DNA from: DASWIG01 sp965371445
Lineage (GTDB): Bacteria; Acidobacteriota; Thermoanaerobaculia; Multivoradales; J023
Direction: 5' to 3'
Length of the DNA: 64,000 bases
Assembly (NCBI GenBank): GCA_965371445.1
Contig: CBDUYN010000017.1
Span: forward strand, 1 to 64,000
Part shown: positions 16,312 through 25,523 of the stretch, in pieces
Position numbering within the stretch: position 1 is the first letter of the stretch
Layout: each line of letters starts with the position of its first letter
Made by a program: the position numbers and the translations under genes
Notes under the pieces: model-generated
Told to the model about the DNA's origin: nothing
The model's input: only the letters and a program-made list of their open reading frames with translations
Databases searched by the model: none

Positions 16312-17916
16312 ATGACGTCGGAAGAGAAGGAAATCGTCCGCCAGGTGGCTCGCGCCTATCTGGCCCGGGCAGAACCCGATCGTGTGCCGGAGCTCGACCG
16401 GATCTTCGACGCCGTCTACCGTTCGGTCTGCAACGCTCTTGCTCCCGCGAAAGCGAGTGCCTCGGGCGGCGAGCCGCGGCTGCCCTTCGGCCCCGAGGTC
16501 CTCGACGCTCCGCTGCTTTTTCTCGTCACCCTGATCGCGGCCTACCTGGTACGCGAGGTCCACGGCTTGAAGAGCGCGGTGAAGCGCCTGCTCGAGATGA
16601 CGGAGTCTCAACATGCCCTTCCAGAGGCACAACGGCGGGCGATCGTACTGGAGCTTGCCGACGAGGTACGGCGGCGCACGGAGCCCCAGGAGCCGAGCGT
16701 CACACCGCCAAGGGGCGTGGCGCCGTCGGGGCCGCGAGGTAGCGAGTCGGCAGAAAGACGCGACGCCGTGGCGCCGCCCCTCACGCCCTGCGACCTCGAG
16801 ATCCGCGTCACGACCCGGGACGACGGCGAGGTCCTCGTCCTTGACTACGTCCTCCATTCCCCAAACGGCCGCTTCGAGCTCGCCTACGTCCCCTTCCCCG
16901 GCGGGCGCCTCCGTCGCCCGGACGCCTGGCAGCAGAGGATCTTCAAGACCCTCGAGAAGCTCCACCGCGGCCTCGACTCCCGCGACGCCAGGCTCACGGC
17001 CACGGACGTCGCAACAGAGCTCGCGGCGCTCGGCGAGGACCTCTCCGACGAACTTTTTCCGCCGGAGCTTCAACGGACCCTGCAGGAGGTCCGCGAGGCC
17101 GAGACCGTCCTCCTCGTCTCCGACGAGCCCTGGATCCCCTGGGAGCTCGTCAAGCCCTACGAGGCGCAGGGGGAGGACGACGGCTTTCTCGCCAGCCGTC
17201 AGCTCACCCGCTGGCTCGCCGGAGGGCGGACGCCGGCCGCCCGCATCGACGTCGAACGGCTCGCGGTGGTCGAGGCGGGCTCGCCTCCCGACCTCCAGGC
17301 CCTGACGAAAGCTGCCGACGAGCTACGCTTCCTCCGGGAGCTCGGCGCTCGTCACGGCGTCGAGGACGAGAGCCTCGCCGAGGCCGATCATCCGCGCGTC
17401 CTCGCCCTGCTGCGAGAGCGCGACCTCGGGCTCATCCATTTCGTCGGACACGGCGAGCACGACGAGGAAGATCCCACGACCTCGGGCTTCCACCTCCACG
17501 ACGGCCGGACCCTGCGTCCGCGGGACCTGCGCCGCGGCCTCCGGCAACGCCTGGGGGAGAACCGTTCCCTCATATTTTTGAACGCCTGCCAGACGGGACG
17601 CCAGGGCTGGTCGTTGACTCGTCCCGGGGGCTGGGCGCGGCGTTTCGTCGCCGACGCCGGGTGCGGCGCTTTCGTCGCGCCGCAGTGGACGGTCGGCGAC
17701 GAGGTTGCCCATGCCTTCGCGGTGGCGTTCTACGAGGCGCTAGAGCGCGGCGTGACCTTTGGCGAGGCGACGCTGGCGGCGCGAGGCGCGCTTCCCGAGG
17801 GCTCGCCCGGACGGCTGGCCTATGCCGTCTACGCGCATCCCAAAGGACGGCTGCGGCTGGGCAGAAGGGCTAAAACATCACCGGAAGATGACCGCTCGAA
17901 ACCCCTTCCAATTTAA
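16312..17916 (+). CDS. CHAT-domain (caspase-like) protein with N-terminal helical extension
   Basis: The 534-residue protein starts with a helical extension (1-125) whose LLFLVTLIAAYLV at 68-80 is hydrophobic but probably not a transmembrane helix. The island's shared module (DLEIRVTT at 161, YVLHSPNGR) follows, then SDEPWIPWE at 270-278 and the CHAT core with His380 in IHFVGHGEHDE and Cys426 in LIFLNACQTGR. Both catalytic residues are intact. From residue 161 on, it is strikingly similar to the CHAT gene at 43099-44508 (for example FPGGRLRR and RIFKTLEKL in both), so the two are close paralogues. Its 3' end overlaps the convergent pentapeptide-CHAT gene by 47 bases. Confidence 0.87.
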   Translation: MTSEEKEIVRQVARAYLARAEPDRVPELDRIFDAVYRSVCNALAPAKASASGGEPRLPFGPEVLDAPLLFLVTLIAAYLVREVHGLKSAVKRLLEMTESQHALPEAQRRAIVLELADEVRRRTEPQEPSVTPPRGVAPSGPRGSESAERRDAVAPPLTPCDLEIRVTTRDDGEVLVLDYVLHSPNGRFELAYVPFPGGRLRRPDAWQQRIFKTLEKLHRGLDSRDARLTATDVATELAALGEDLSDELFPPELQRTLQEVREAETVLLVSDEPWIPWELVKPYEAQGEDDGFLASRQLTRWLAGGRTPAARIDVERLAVVEAGSPPDLQALTKAADELRFLRELGARHGVEDESLAEADHPRVLALLRERDLGLIHFVGHGEHDEEDPTTSGFHLHDGRTLRPRDLRRGLRQRLGENRSLIFLNACQTGRQGWSLTRPGGWARRFVADAGCGAFVAPQWTVGDEVAHAFAVAFYEALERGVTFGEATLAARGALPEGSPGRLAYAVYAHPKGRLRLGRRAKTSPEDDRSKPLPI

Positions 17917-20131
17917 TGGCGACCACACCCAGCTCGAACGCGAAAGGAATATCTTTCCCTGCCCCGACGGCCTTGTAAAAGCCCGTGGAAAACGCGATCG
18001 CCGCTTGGTCGGGAATCTCAGACTTCATCCCGACGACGTGAGGGATATGCAGCTTGATGGCTTTCGCTTGAAGCTCTGAATAGCAGGAGTTCAAGACGAC
18101 GCACTCCACGCAATCCTTGAACAGCTCAAACAGGCTTGACAAAGATTCCGCCGTGACAACCTTGGGTTTACCCGCCTCATCTTGCAAGACGATCCCTCCG
18201 CGGCGCCCATGACCTGAGAAGTGGACGATGCGTGGCGTCTCGTCGAGTATTGCCTGCATGAGGGTGTCCGCGGTGACTGCCCATACTTGTTTGAGGTCGA
18301 TCATGTCCCGTTCTCTGGAGTGCTCCAAGTTGGACTGGATTTTGTTGATTTCTTCGTCCAGGTCAAGGAGTGAGCGTGAGCCCGGCGGATTCGCTGCCAA
18401 GAATAGAATCTTGGTCCTCGCCGCGGTGCCAGCACCGAGGACCCCGTCGGTTTGCCCATTCGCCGGATCCCGCTGCGCGGCCGTTCGGTCGTACCCCGCA
18501 GGGCTCGTCAAGGCGAGGTCTTGGTTTTGGCTGGCGCTCATGCTGAGCAGCGCTCTCCCAGTGTATTTGCTCAAGAGAATTCTATGGAGATTCTCCGCAT
18601 TGAGTTGCGTCTGCTGATTGTCGAACCCTATGACGTTCAACAAGGACTTTGTATCTCTTGGCGACCATCTCCCGAAGGCGATCCTGACGCCAACCCTGAA
18701 GAATGTTCCCAGCAAGGCTGAGACGCCGTCGACAGCGCTGATGATCGAGCCTTCCGTCCTTTCGAGAGAGCCGTCCCCAGTCTGCCCGGACGTGAGCAGA
18801 TAATGTTCGTCAAAATTCACGGACAGCATTCCCCAGAGGGAGCTCTCCGCATCCTTTAGCATGTCGACGAATTCAGCCTCGGACAGATCTTCGTCGGTGA
18901 AGTAGAAGAAGCTGATTCGATCACCCTCTCTTTCTACAACCTCAATCCCTAGGTTGATGCCGCTCCTCGCTGTGAAGTAGTTCGTAAAAATTTGGGCAAT
19001 CTCCAACGTGAGGGGCTGATTGCTCTCTCCGACGTCGATTGTCCTCAGCGGAGTCTGGAGGCGATATTTTATGCAGCCTGGGCCGATTTCGACCTTCCCC
19101 AGCTTGGACAGCCGGAGCAGTGCCTTGCGAGAGCTTTCGCAGATATGGTTGAAGTGTACGTTCTCAAATATGACGACGCCTTCCGGTTGATGCTTGAAGC
19201 TGAATTTGGCATCCTGGGTGAATGTCTTGTTTTGAGGGTCGGTACTTTTGAAAATCAGCGACCCGTCCTTGCCTATCTCTATCTCGACAAATTCAACGGA
19301 GAAGCCTCGATACCTGTAGGAAGCCTTGATAGTGCAAAAGTCGACGTCTACGAACTCCGCGTTGGAGTTGAATTGAACGTTCTTAAACGCCGCTTGGCAG
19401 TCGAACGTGGCGTTTGCGAAGTCGGTGAAATCTCCAAATCGAACGTTGTCGAAAATTACGCCGCTCACGCTGCTCTCCGGCTTGAAGAGAGTGCCGGAGA
19501 AGTCGGTGATTCCATCGAACTTCGAATTTCTGACCGTAACGGATCCACCGAACTTCATGTCGCTGAAGATGGCATAGCTATTCAAGAAGTCAACGCTCTC
19601 GAAATGTGCATCCTTCTTGATCGTCGCCTTGTTCAGAACTGTGCCCCGGAGAGAGGTGTTCCTCATGGTTAGCCCGTTCTCAAAATTTGCTTCTTCGAAG
19701 TTGGCGCCTTTTTCGAAATCTACGCGAGTGAATTCCACGTGGTCGACGAACGAGGATCCGGCGAATTTCGCCTCCTTCTTGAGTATGCGGTCGGTAATGC
19801 TAAGAACATTGCGGACGGCGCCCTTGCTTGCCCCTGGGCTTCCGGCGACAAACGTGAATTCTGCGAAGTCGTAATAGTCGTCATCCCGAGCGTTCAGTAA
19901 GTGCAACAAATCGGAGAATCTAGTTGCGAAATCGTTCTTTCTCTTCCACTCCAATTCGTCGCTGTGAAAAATGCACGTCCCGCGGCTGTCAAGCGGTAGA
20001 TCCAGGTCAGCTCTCAGGCTCTTGGCATTCGTGATGCTGTCAACTTCCAGGGCGTCGTAGAATTCAGTGTAGGGGCATTTCTTGCCCATGGAACGATGGT
20101 TGTGGTGAAGCGCATACTTGTAATTGCACAT
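17870..20131 (-). CDS. Pentapeptide-like beta-helix fused to a C-terminal CHAT protease domain
   Basis: The 753-residue protein has an N-terminal region with many F-x(4)-F spaced segments (about 120-330: AKFAGSSF, VEFTRVDF, ANFEEANF, AHFESVDF), typical of a pentapeptide-like right-handed beta-helix. A middle domain (340-565) is unrecognised. The C-terminus (573-753) is a distinct CHAT type: KILFLAANP, then IVHFSGHG with His641 and VVLNSCYSE with Cys683. The catalytic pair is intact. The ATG at 20131 follows GAGGAGTG. It starts 4 bases after the upstream CHAT gene stops, so translation is coupled. GC is far lower than its neighbours (about 44% over 19141-19260 against 72% at 22921-22980), which points to transfer. 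A sensor-scaffold plus protease role is inferred. Confidence 0.83.
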   Translation of the reverse strand: MCNYKYALHHNHRSMGKKCPYTEFYDALEVDSITNAKSLRADLDLPLDSRGTCIFHSDELEWKRKNDFATRFSDLLHLLNARDDDYYDFAEFTFVAGSPGASKGAVRNVLSITDRILKKEAKFAGSSFVDHVEFTRVDFEKGANFEEANFENGLTMRNTSLRGTVLNKATIKKDAHFESVDFLNSYAIFSDMKFGGSVTVRNSKFDGITDFSGTLFKPESSVSGVIFDNVRFGDFTDFANATFDCQAAFKNVQFNSNAEFVDVDFCTIKASYRYRGFSVEFVEIEIGKDGSLIFKSTDPQNKTFTQDAKFSFKHQPEGVVIFENVHFNHICESSRKALLRLSKLGKVEIGPGCIKYRLQTPLRTIDVGESNQPLTLEIAQIFTNYFTARSGINLGIEVVEREGDRISFFYFTDEDLSEAEFVDMLKDAESSLWGMLSVNFDEHYLLTSGQTGDGSLERTEGSIISAVDGVSALLGTFFRVGVRIAFGRWSPRDTKSLLNVIGFDNQQTQLNAENLHRILLSKYTGRALLSMSASQNQDLALTSPAGYDRTAAQRDPANGQTDGVLGAGTAARTKILFLAANPPGSRSLLDLDEEINKIQSNLEHSRERDMIDLKQVWAVTADTLMQAILDETPRIVHFSGHGRRGGIVLQDEAGKPKVVTAESLSSLFELFKDCVECVVLNSCYSELQAKAIKLHIPHVVGMKSEIPDQAAIAFSTGFYKAVGAGKDIPFAFELGVVAIKLEGVSSGHLPVMF

Positions 20132-20135
20132 GACG

Positions 20136-21986
20136 TCACTCCTCGGGCCGGAAGACAATCCTCGCGTTGGGATGGGCGTAGACACTGTAGGCCATCCAGG
20201 CGGAGCTTTCCGGGCTCTTGTCTTGGACGACCCGTCGCGCTTCCAGCGCCGCCCGGCCCACGGTCTCACCGCGACGGACGGCCTCGTAGAACGTGCGGCT
20301 GAAAAGGTGAGCGAGTTGGTCGTCGACGGCGTAGAGGGGAGCGAGGAACGCGCCGCAGCGGCTTCCCCGGATCCAGACCTTCACCCAGCCCGCGAGGCCG
20401 GTCAGCGCCCAGCTCTGGCGAGCGGCACCCGCCACGTTGAGGAAGACCAGGGGACGCCGGGCCGCGATGCGCCGCCGCCGCTCCCGGTCGAAGTCGGCCG
20501 GCAGCAACGTCGTCTGTTGCAGCAATCGGATTCCGTCGGCTTCCGCCTGGGCCTCCTCAGGGCTAGCGTGGCCTGAGAAGTGCCAGAGATCGATCTCGCC
20601 GCCATCCAGGAGCGCCCCGACGTCGTCGAGGGTGGCGCCAGCGACGCTCAAGTCCTCGATCTCGGTCTCGGCGCTAAGGCGGGAAAGGTAACGTCGGTCC
20701 TCGACCGCTCCGGGGAGCGGGTCTTCCTCCACCGCGTCGGCGGCTTCGACGCAGGCCAGCCGCCGGACGTGGATTTCTCCCGCCGGGACCTGCCTCCCGA
20801 TTAGCCACCGGGCCAGCTCGAAGCGTTCGCACCAGGACGTCGCGACGGCGGGATCGTCGGCCTCGGGCCGCAACAGCTCCCATGGAATCCAGGGCTCGTC
20901 GGAGACGATCTGAAGCGCACGGGCCGAGCTCGTATGGATTTGGCGCAGACGCTTCTGGAGCTCTTCGGGAAGGAGGTCGTCGAAAATCCGCTCACCGATC
21001 GATCGCAGGCGGCGTCGGATCACCTCGTCACCGAGGGACTCGTCGTCCGCGCGGCCCCCCTGCCCGAGTGTCGCCAAGAGATCCTTCCAATACGACTCGG
21101 CCGAGCCCGTGATCCGCGGCCCCGCGAGCTCGAGCTCAAAGAGGTCGGCCACACCGCCAGGCGAATGCAGGACGTAATGAAAGCGCGCGTGTCCTCCCTC
21201 CTCGTGCAGGAGCACGCGGAATTCGAGGTCGGCGGGCGGGGTGTAGGTGCCGCCGGTTTCCAGGGCCACCGGCGCGATGTCTTCCTGCTCCTCGGGCTCG
21301 TCCTCCGCGCAGATCTCGATCCGGAGGGGGACGGTCCCGATCGTCTGCGCGTTTTGGCGGAAGTCGATCCGGAGGACGCTCGTCCCGGGCACAGACCCCA
21401 GGACGTAGAAGACGACGGGCTCGGCGTCGCGGCCCTCCTCGACGACGAGCTTCTTGACCCTCTCGCCGATCACCTGGACGCCGGGCGAGATCCCGATCAG
21501 GTGGACATCAACGTCCAGATCGAGGCGCAGGGTGACCGGGAGGGCGCTCTCGTCGTAGGGCGACGCCTCGCGGGTAAGACCGACGGCAATGGCGCCCCGC
21601 TTGTTCCGCGGCAGACGGCGCGGCGCGGTGACGTCGGTGTAGCGGGTGGTGACCGGGGGATCGATACGGTGACGGATTCCTGGGCAGAGGTCGCGTTCCC
21701 ACTCCGGGTCGGGATCCTCGCCCGGCGGCGGGGTGGGGGCACCGTGGCGCACCGGGCTTGGCAGGTTACGGATTTCGTCGATCCGACGGCCGGCACCGGG
21801 ATAAGGCTCGAGGATGTCGAGGAGATCGACCACCAGCCAGTCGCGTTCGAGGGAGTCGTGGCAGTCGACGATCTGTCTGAGGACGTCGCGGAGCTTCGGA
21901 TAGATGCCCGCCAGCTCGAAGCCGACGAGTCGCGGCAGCTCGTGCCAGATTCGGAGGAGGGCTTGTAGGGTCCGTTCGGTTTCCAT
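20136..21986 (-). CDS. Degenerate CHAT-domain protein lacking the catalytic Cys
   Basis: The 616-residue protein has an N-terminal helical domain (1-75, METERTLQALLRIWHELPRL) that could be an adaptor fold. A beta-rich domain (110-225) and the shared module (DLEFRVLL at 253, HYVLHSPGG) follow, then SDEPWIPWE at 362-370 and a CHAT fold. His473 is present in WHFSGHA, but the Cys loop reads LVFLNVAGAAR, so the Cys is replaced by Ala519. It should lack protease activity and may serve as a pseudoprotease partner. The ATG at 21986 begins the recognisable N-terminal domain. It lies 53 bases after the TPR-CHAT gene and directly before the pentapeptide-CHAT gene in one operon. Confidence 0.85.
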   Translation of the reverse strand: METERTLQALLRIWHELPRLVGFELAGIYPKLRDVLRQIVDCHDSLERDWLVVDLLDILEPYPGAGRRIDEIRNLPSPVRHGAPTPPPGEDPDPEWERDLCPGIRHRIDPPVTTRYTDVTAPRRLPRNKRGAIAVGLTREASPYDESALPVTLRLDLDVDVHLIGISPGVQVIGERVKKLVVEEGRDAEPVVFYVLGSVPGTSVLRIDFRQNAQTIGTVPLRIEICAEDEPEEQEDIAPVALETGGTYTPPADLEFRVLLHEEGGHARFHYVLHSPGGVADLFELELAGPRITGSAESYWKDLLATLGQGGRADDESLGDEVIRRRLRSIGERIFDDLLPEELQKRLRQIHTSSARALQIVSDEPWIPWELLRPEADDPAVATSWCERFELARWLIGRQVPAGEIHVRRLACVEAADAVEEDPLPGAVEDRRYLSRLSAETEIEDLSVAGATLDDVGALLDGGEIDLWHFSGHASPEEAQAEADGIRLLQQTTLLPADFDRERRRRIAARRPLVFLNVAGAARQSWALTGLAGWVKVWIRGSRCGAFLAPLYAVDDQLAHLFSRTFYEAVRRGETVGRAALEARRVVQDKSPESSAWMAYSVYAHPNARIVFRPEE

Positions 21987-22039
21987 GACTTTGTGTCCCT
22001 TGGGGCTTTCCCTTATGGGGCTGCGGAGACTCGTTCCGC

Positions 22040-25000
22040 TCAGACGCCGACCATGACGAAGGGAGCCCAGTAGTAAGGATGGAAAAACGGCCGGATGGAA
22101 TCGTCCTGGACCCGCAGCTGCGTCAGGGCACGGGCCGCGAACAATCGGAGACGCTGTGTTCGGCCCGCGTCGTGACGATAGCACCGCAGGTCTCCGACGA
22201 GCTCACCCACGGTGACCTCGCGTAGCCAACGCTGGGCGGCGCGCAGAGCCTGGGCGGGGGGCATGCCCCTGGTGCCCTCTCCCAGGTGGAGACGGTAAAA
22301 ACGTGCCATCAGAAGAGCCGTCGAGAGGTCGTCCACCGGCCACAGCGTCGCCACGACCCCCGGCACCCCGGCCTGGAGAAATCCCGCCGGCAGGCCGACG
22401 ACCTCGTCCGGCAGCCGGTTCCACTCCGCGAGCCCGGTCTGACACGCCGAGAGGACGACCAGCCGCACCGTGTCGAACGCGGGACGGTCCAGGACCTCGC
22501 GCAAGGTCCACGCCCCGTCGACCAGCTTCAGGGCAGAGTTGAGAGGACGATCGACGTCGAAGGCCCCGTGACACGCCAGATGCAGATGGGTGGCCCCTGG
22601 GAGGGCGTCGACAAGCGCCGCCTTCGTCGCCTCGTCACTGGAAAGCACTCGCCTCTCCCCGGAGAAGACGGCGGCGACCTCCTCCAACTCACTCTGCGCG
22701 TGACGCAGCGGGGACCCGAGCGACGGATTTCCCACGGCGACGAGCTGCGGCGCTCCGGACGTCCACGCGGCAAGCTCCCGGCGGGCCGCTCCACCGACGC
22801 GGGCCGAGGGAAGGTAGGACACCTCGATCTCGTCGAGCAGGGCGTGGAACGGCAGGAGAGCGAGGCGTCCTCCGGGGATCAGCGCGACGCGTCGGACACC
22901 CCGGTCCCGAAGACGAGCCGCCAGCCGATCGAGCCATTCTTCGCCAAGCCTCGCGAGCAGCCCGCCGAGCGCCGCCTGGAACGGCTTCGGGTCGTCCCGG
23001 ACCCGCGCCTGCTCCGGCAGGTAGCCCCCGGTGACCTCGTCGCCGTCGCGTTCCACCAGCAGGGTGTCGAGCTCTTCGATGTCGAAGCCGTCCTCCCAGA
23101 GAGCTTCGACCTGGGCTTGCGGGGTGTCCGACGCTCGCCGGACGAGAAGGGCCAGGCTCCCCGTCTCCTCCGTCAGGAGGTAGAGGAGCGGCCGCTCCGG
23201 CGGCACCGTCCGCTCCAGGTCAGCAAGCTCCGGGAGGGCCAGGAACCCCGCGTCGCCCGTCAGCTCGCGGATCCGCACGACGACGGCTTCAAGGTCCAGA
23301 CGCGCCTGTAACGCCTCGTCGTGCAAGGCTTCAAACGACATGTGCGGGCGGTCGACCGCAACCTCTGCCCGCTGCGCCCTCTCCAAATGACGCAAGCGCT
23401 CCGTGGCTTCGTGGTAGGCGTCGTAGAGCTCCGGGTGCTTGCGCTGAAGCGCCTCGAGGTTGGCGCGGTCGCGTTCGAGGACCTGTCCGAGACCGAGGGC
23501 CCGGCCTCGTTCGAGGGTCAAGGCGGCGGCCTCCGGCTCTCCGGCGCGAGCCAGCGTCAGGCAGGCACGGCGGGCGAGGTCCGGAGCGAAGGCCATCTCG
23601 AAGTCTAGGCTCTGAGGCAGGAGCGAGGACTGGTAAAGACGTTCCGCTGCCTGAAGCGCGATCCGGAAAGCGCGAGCGGCGTCGTCCCACCGTTCTTCCC
23701 GGACGTAGAGGTTGCCAAGCTGCCACGCGGTACGACGCGCGTTGTTGGGCAGAAGCTCCGGACGATGAACCTCCAGAGCCGCTTCGTAGGCGGCGATCGC
23801 CTTTTCGACGTTGTCGGCCTTCTCGCCTTGCCCGCGGTGGGCGTAGAAATACCCCAGGTTGGCCTGGTTTCGGGCCCAGTCGGAAGGCAAAGAGTCGCGG
23901 GTCTGGATCTCCAACACCTGATGAAAAAGCTCCCGGGCCTGCTCGAAGCCCTCCCCGGCGTTCCCGCGCCGCGGATCCGCGTAGGCGGTCGCCAGGTTGC
24001 CCGCCGTCAGCGACCAGACGTAAGGCATGGCTTCCCGATCTTGATTTTCCAGGACCTCCTCGTAGACGGCGATCGCTCTTGCGACGTTCTCCGCCGGGTC
24101 GCCGGCGATGCGCTTCGTGTAGGTCGAGGCGAGGTTCATCATCGAGTTGGCCCAATCCTCAGGCAGGTGTTCCCGGGTACGGACCTCGAGGGTGGCTTCG
24201 TAGGCGGCGAGCGCCCGCTCCAGGTTCTCCGCCGTGTCGCCGGCAATGCGGTAGAGCCAGGCCGTGCCCAGGTTCATCGTCGTCAGCGCCCAGTCGACGG
24301 GCATGGTCTCGCGCCTCTGGACCTCCAGGGCCTTCTCGTACGCTTCGATGGACAGCTCGAGGTTCGCCGTGCGGTCGCCCCGGATCCGGTTCGTGTAGAC
24401 GATGCCGAGGTTCATCATGGTCATGGCCCAGTCGGCGGGCGCCGCGTCGCGGGTACGGACCCGCAAAGCCTGCCGGCAGCCGAGGAGAGCGCGTTCCAGG
24501 TTTTCGGCGCGGTCGCCGACGACACGGTTGCGAAACGCCGTCGCGAGATTCATCTGCGTCGCTGCCCAGGCGACCGGCGCGGCGGATTCCGTCCGCACTT
24601 CGAGGGCCGGCTCGTAGCAACGGATCGCCTCTTCGACGTTCTCGGCGCGGTCGCCGCGCATCCGCCGCAGGTAGGCCGTCCCGAGCACGTCCTGGGTTTG
24701 TGCCCACTTTTGCGGCAAGGCTTCGCGGGTGAGGACCTCCAGGGCGAGGCGGCAGGCCTCGATCGCCAGCTCGAGGTTTTGCGCCCGCCCCCCATGCTGG
24801 CGCCGGACGTAGCCGGTCGCCAGGTTGTGGAGCACGCTCGCCCAATCCACGGGGAGGGTCTCGCGCTGAAAGACCTCGAGGGCGGCCCGGTTGGCGGCGA
24901 TCGAGTTGTCGACGTTCTCGGCGGGGTCGCCCCGCAGGCGCCGGAAGTAGGCGCCGCCGAGGTTTCTCATCGTCGTCGCCCAGTGCAGAGGGTAGGACTC

Positions 25001-25430
25001 GATCGTCAAGACCTCGAGAGCCTGATGAAAGCACTCGACGGCCTGTTCCACGCGCTCGTCTTCACCCGAGCCGGAAAGAGTGCTTCCGAGGTTGACGAGC
25101 GTCCCCGCCCATTCGAAGGGAGCGGCCTCGCGCGTCAGCACTTCGAGGGCCTCCTGGTAGGAGGTGACCGCTCGCTGGAAGCTCTCGGCAGGATTGCCGC
25201 CGGAGCGGTCGCTGTAAGCGTTGGCCAGATTGACGGTCGTCTCAGCCCACTCGCGGGGCGTTGCCTCGCGGGTGCGGACGGTCAGGGCCTGCTCGTAGGC
25301 GGCGTTCCTGGTAGGCGTCGCCGAGGCGGTGCAGAGCCTCGGCCCACTCGCGGGGAGAGCACTCCGGCGAGAGGGCCTTCAGCTTCTCGTGCCAGAGCTC
25401 GACGGAATTCTCGGACGCGTCTACGGCCAT
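22040..25430 (-). CDS. TPR-CHAT protein with a frameshift near the N-terminus
   Basis: The main frame from 25141 downward gives 1033 residues and opens upstream without a start codon. About 13 near-regular 46-residue TPR-type repeats (pattern E-V-x-T/R-R-E-x(2)-P-x(2)-W-A, N-L-G-x-A-Y, G-D-R-A-E-N) precede a C-terminal CHAT domain with LHLACHG (His858) and LSACQTG (Cys900), counted from 25141. A good start (ATG at 25430 after GAGGAGGG) lies in another frame that reads MAVDASENSVEL to LGDAYQER and then stops. The frames meet at about 25300-25310, where part of one repeat seems deleted. Either the N-terminus is truncated by mutation or the sequence has an error. The CHAT core itself is intact. 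Confidence 0.8.
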
Positions 25431-25523
25431 CTCCAACCCTCCTCGGCTCAGACGCCCAGAGCCCGGCTTCGTGGCTGTTGCCGGCCGACACGTAGCTCTT
25501 CGGGGATTTCTTGCTCGATGGGC

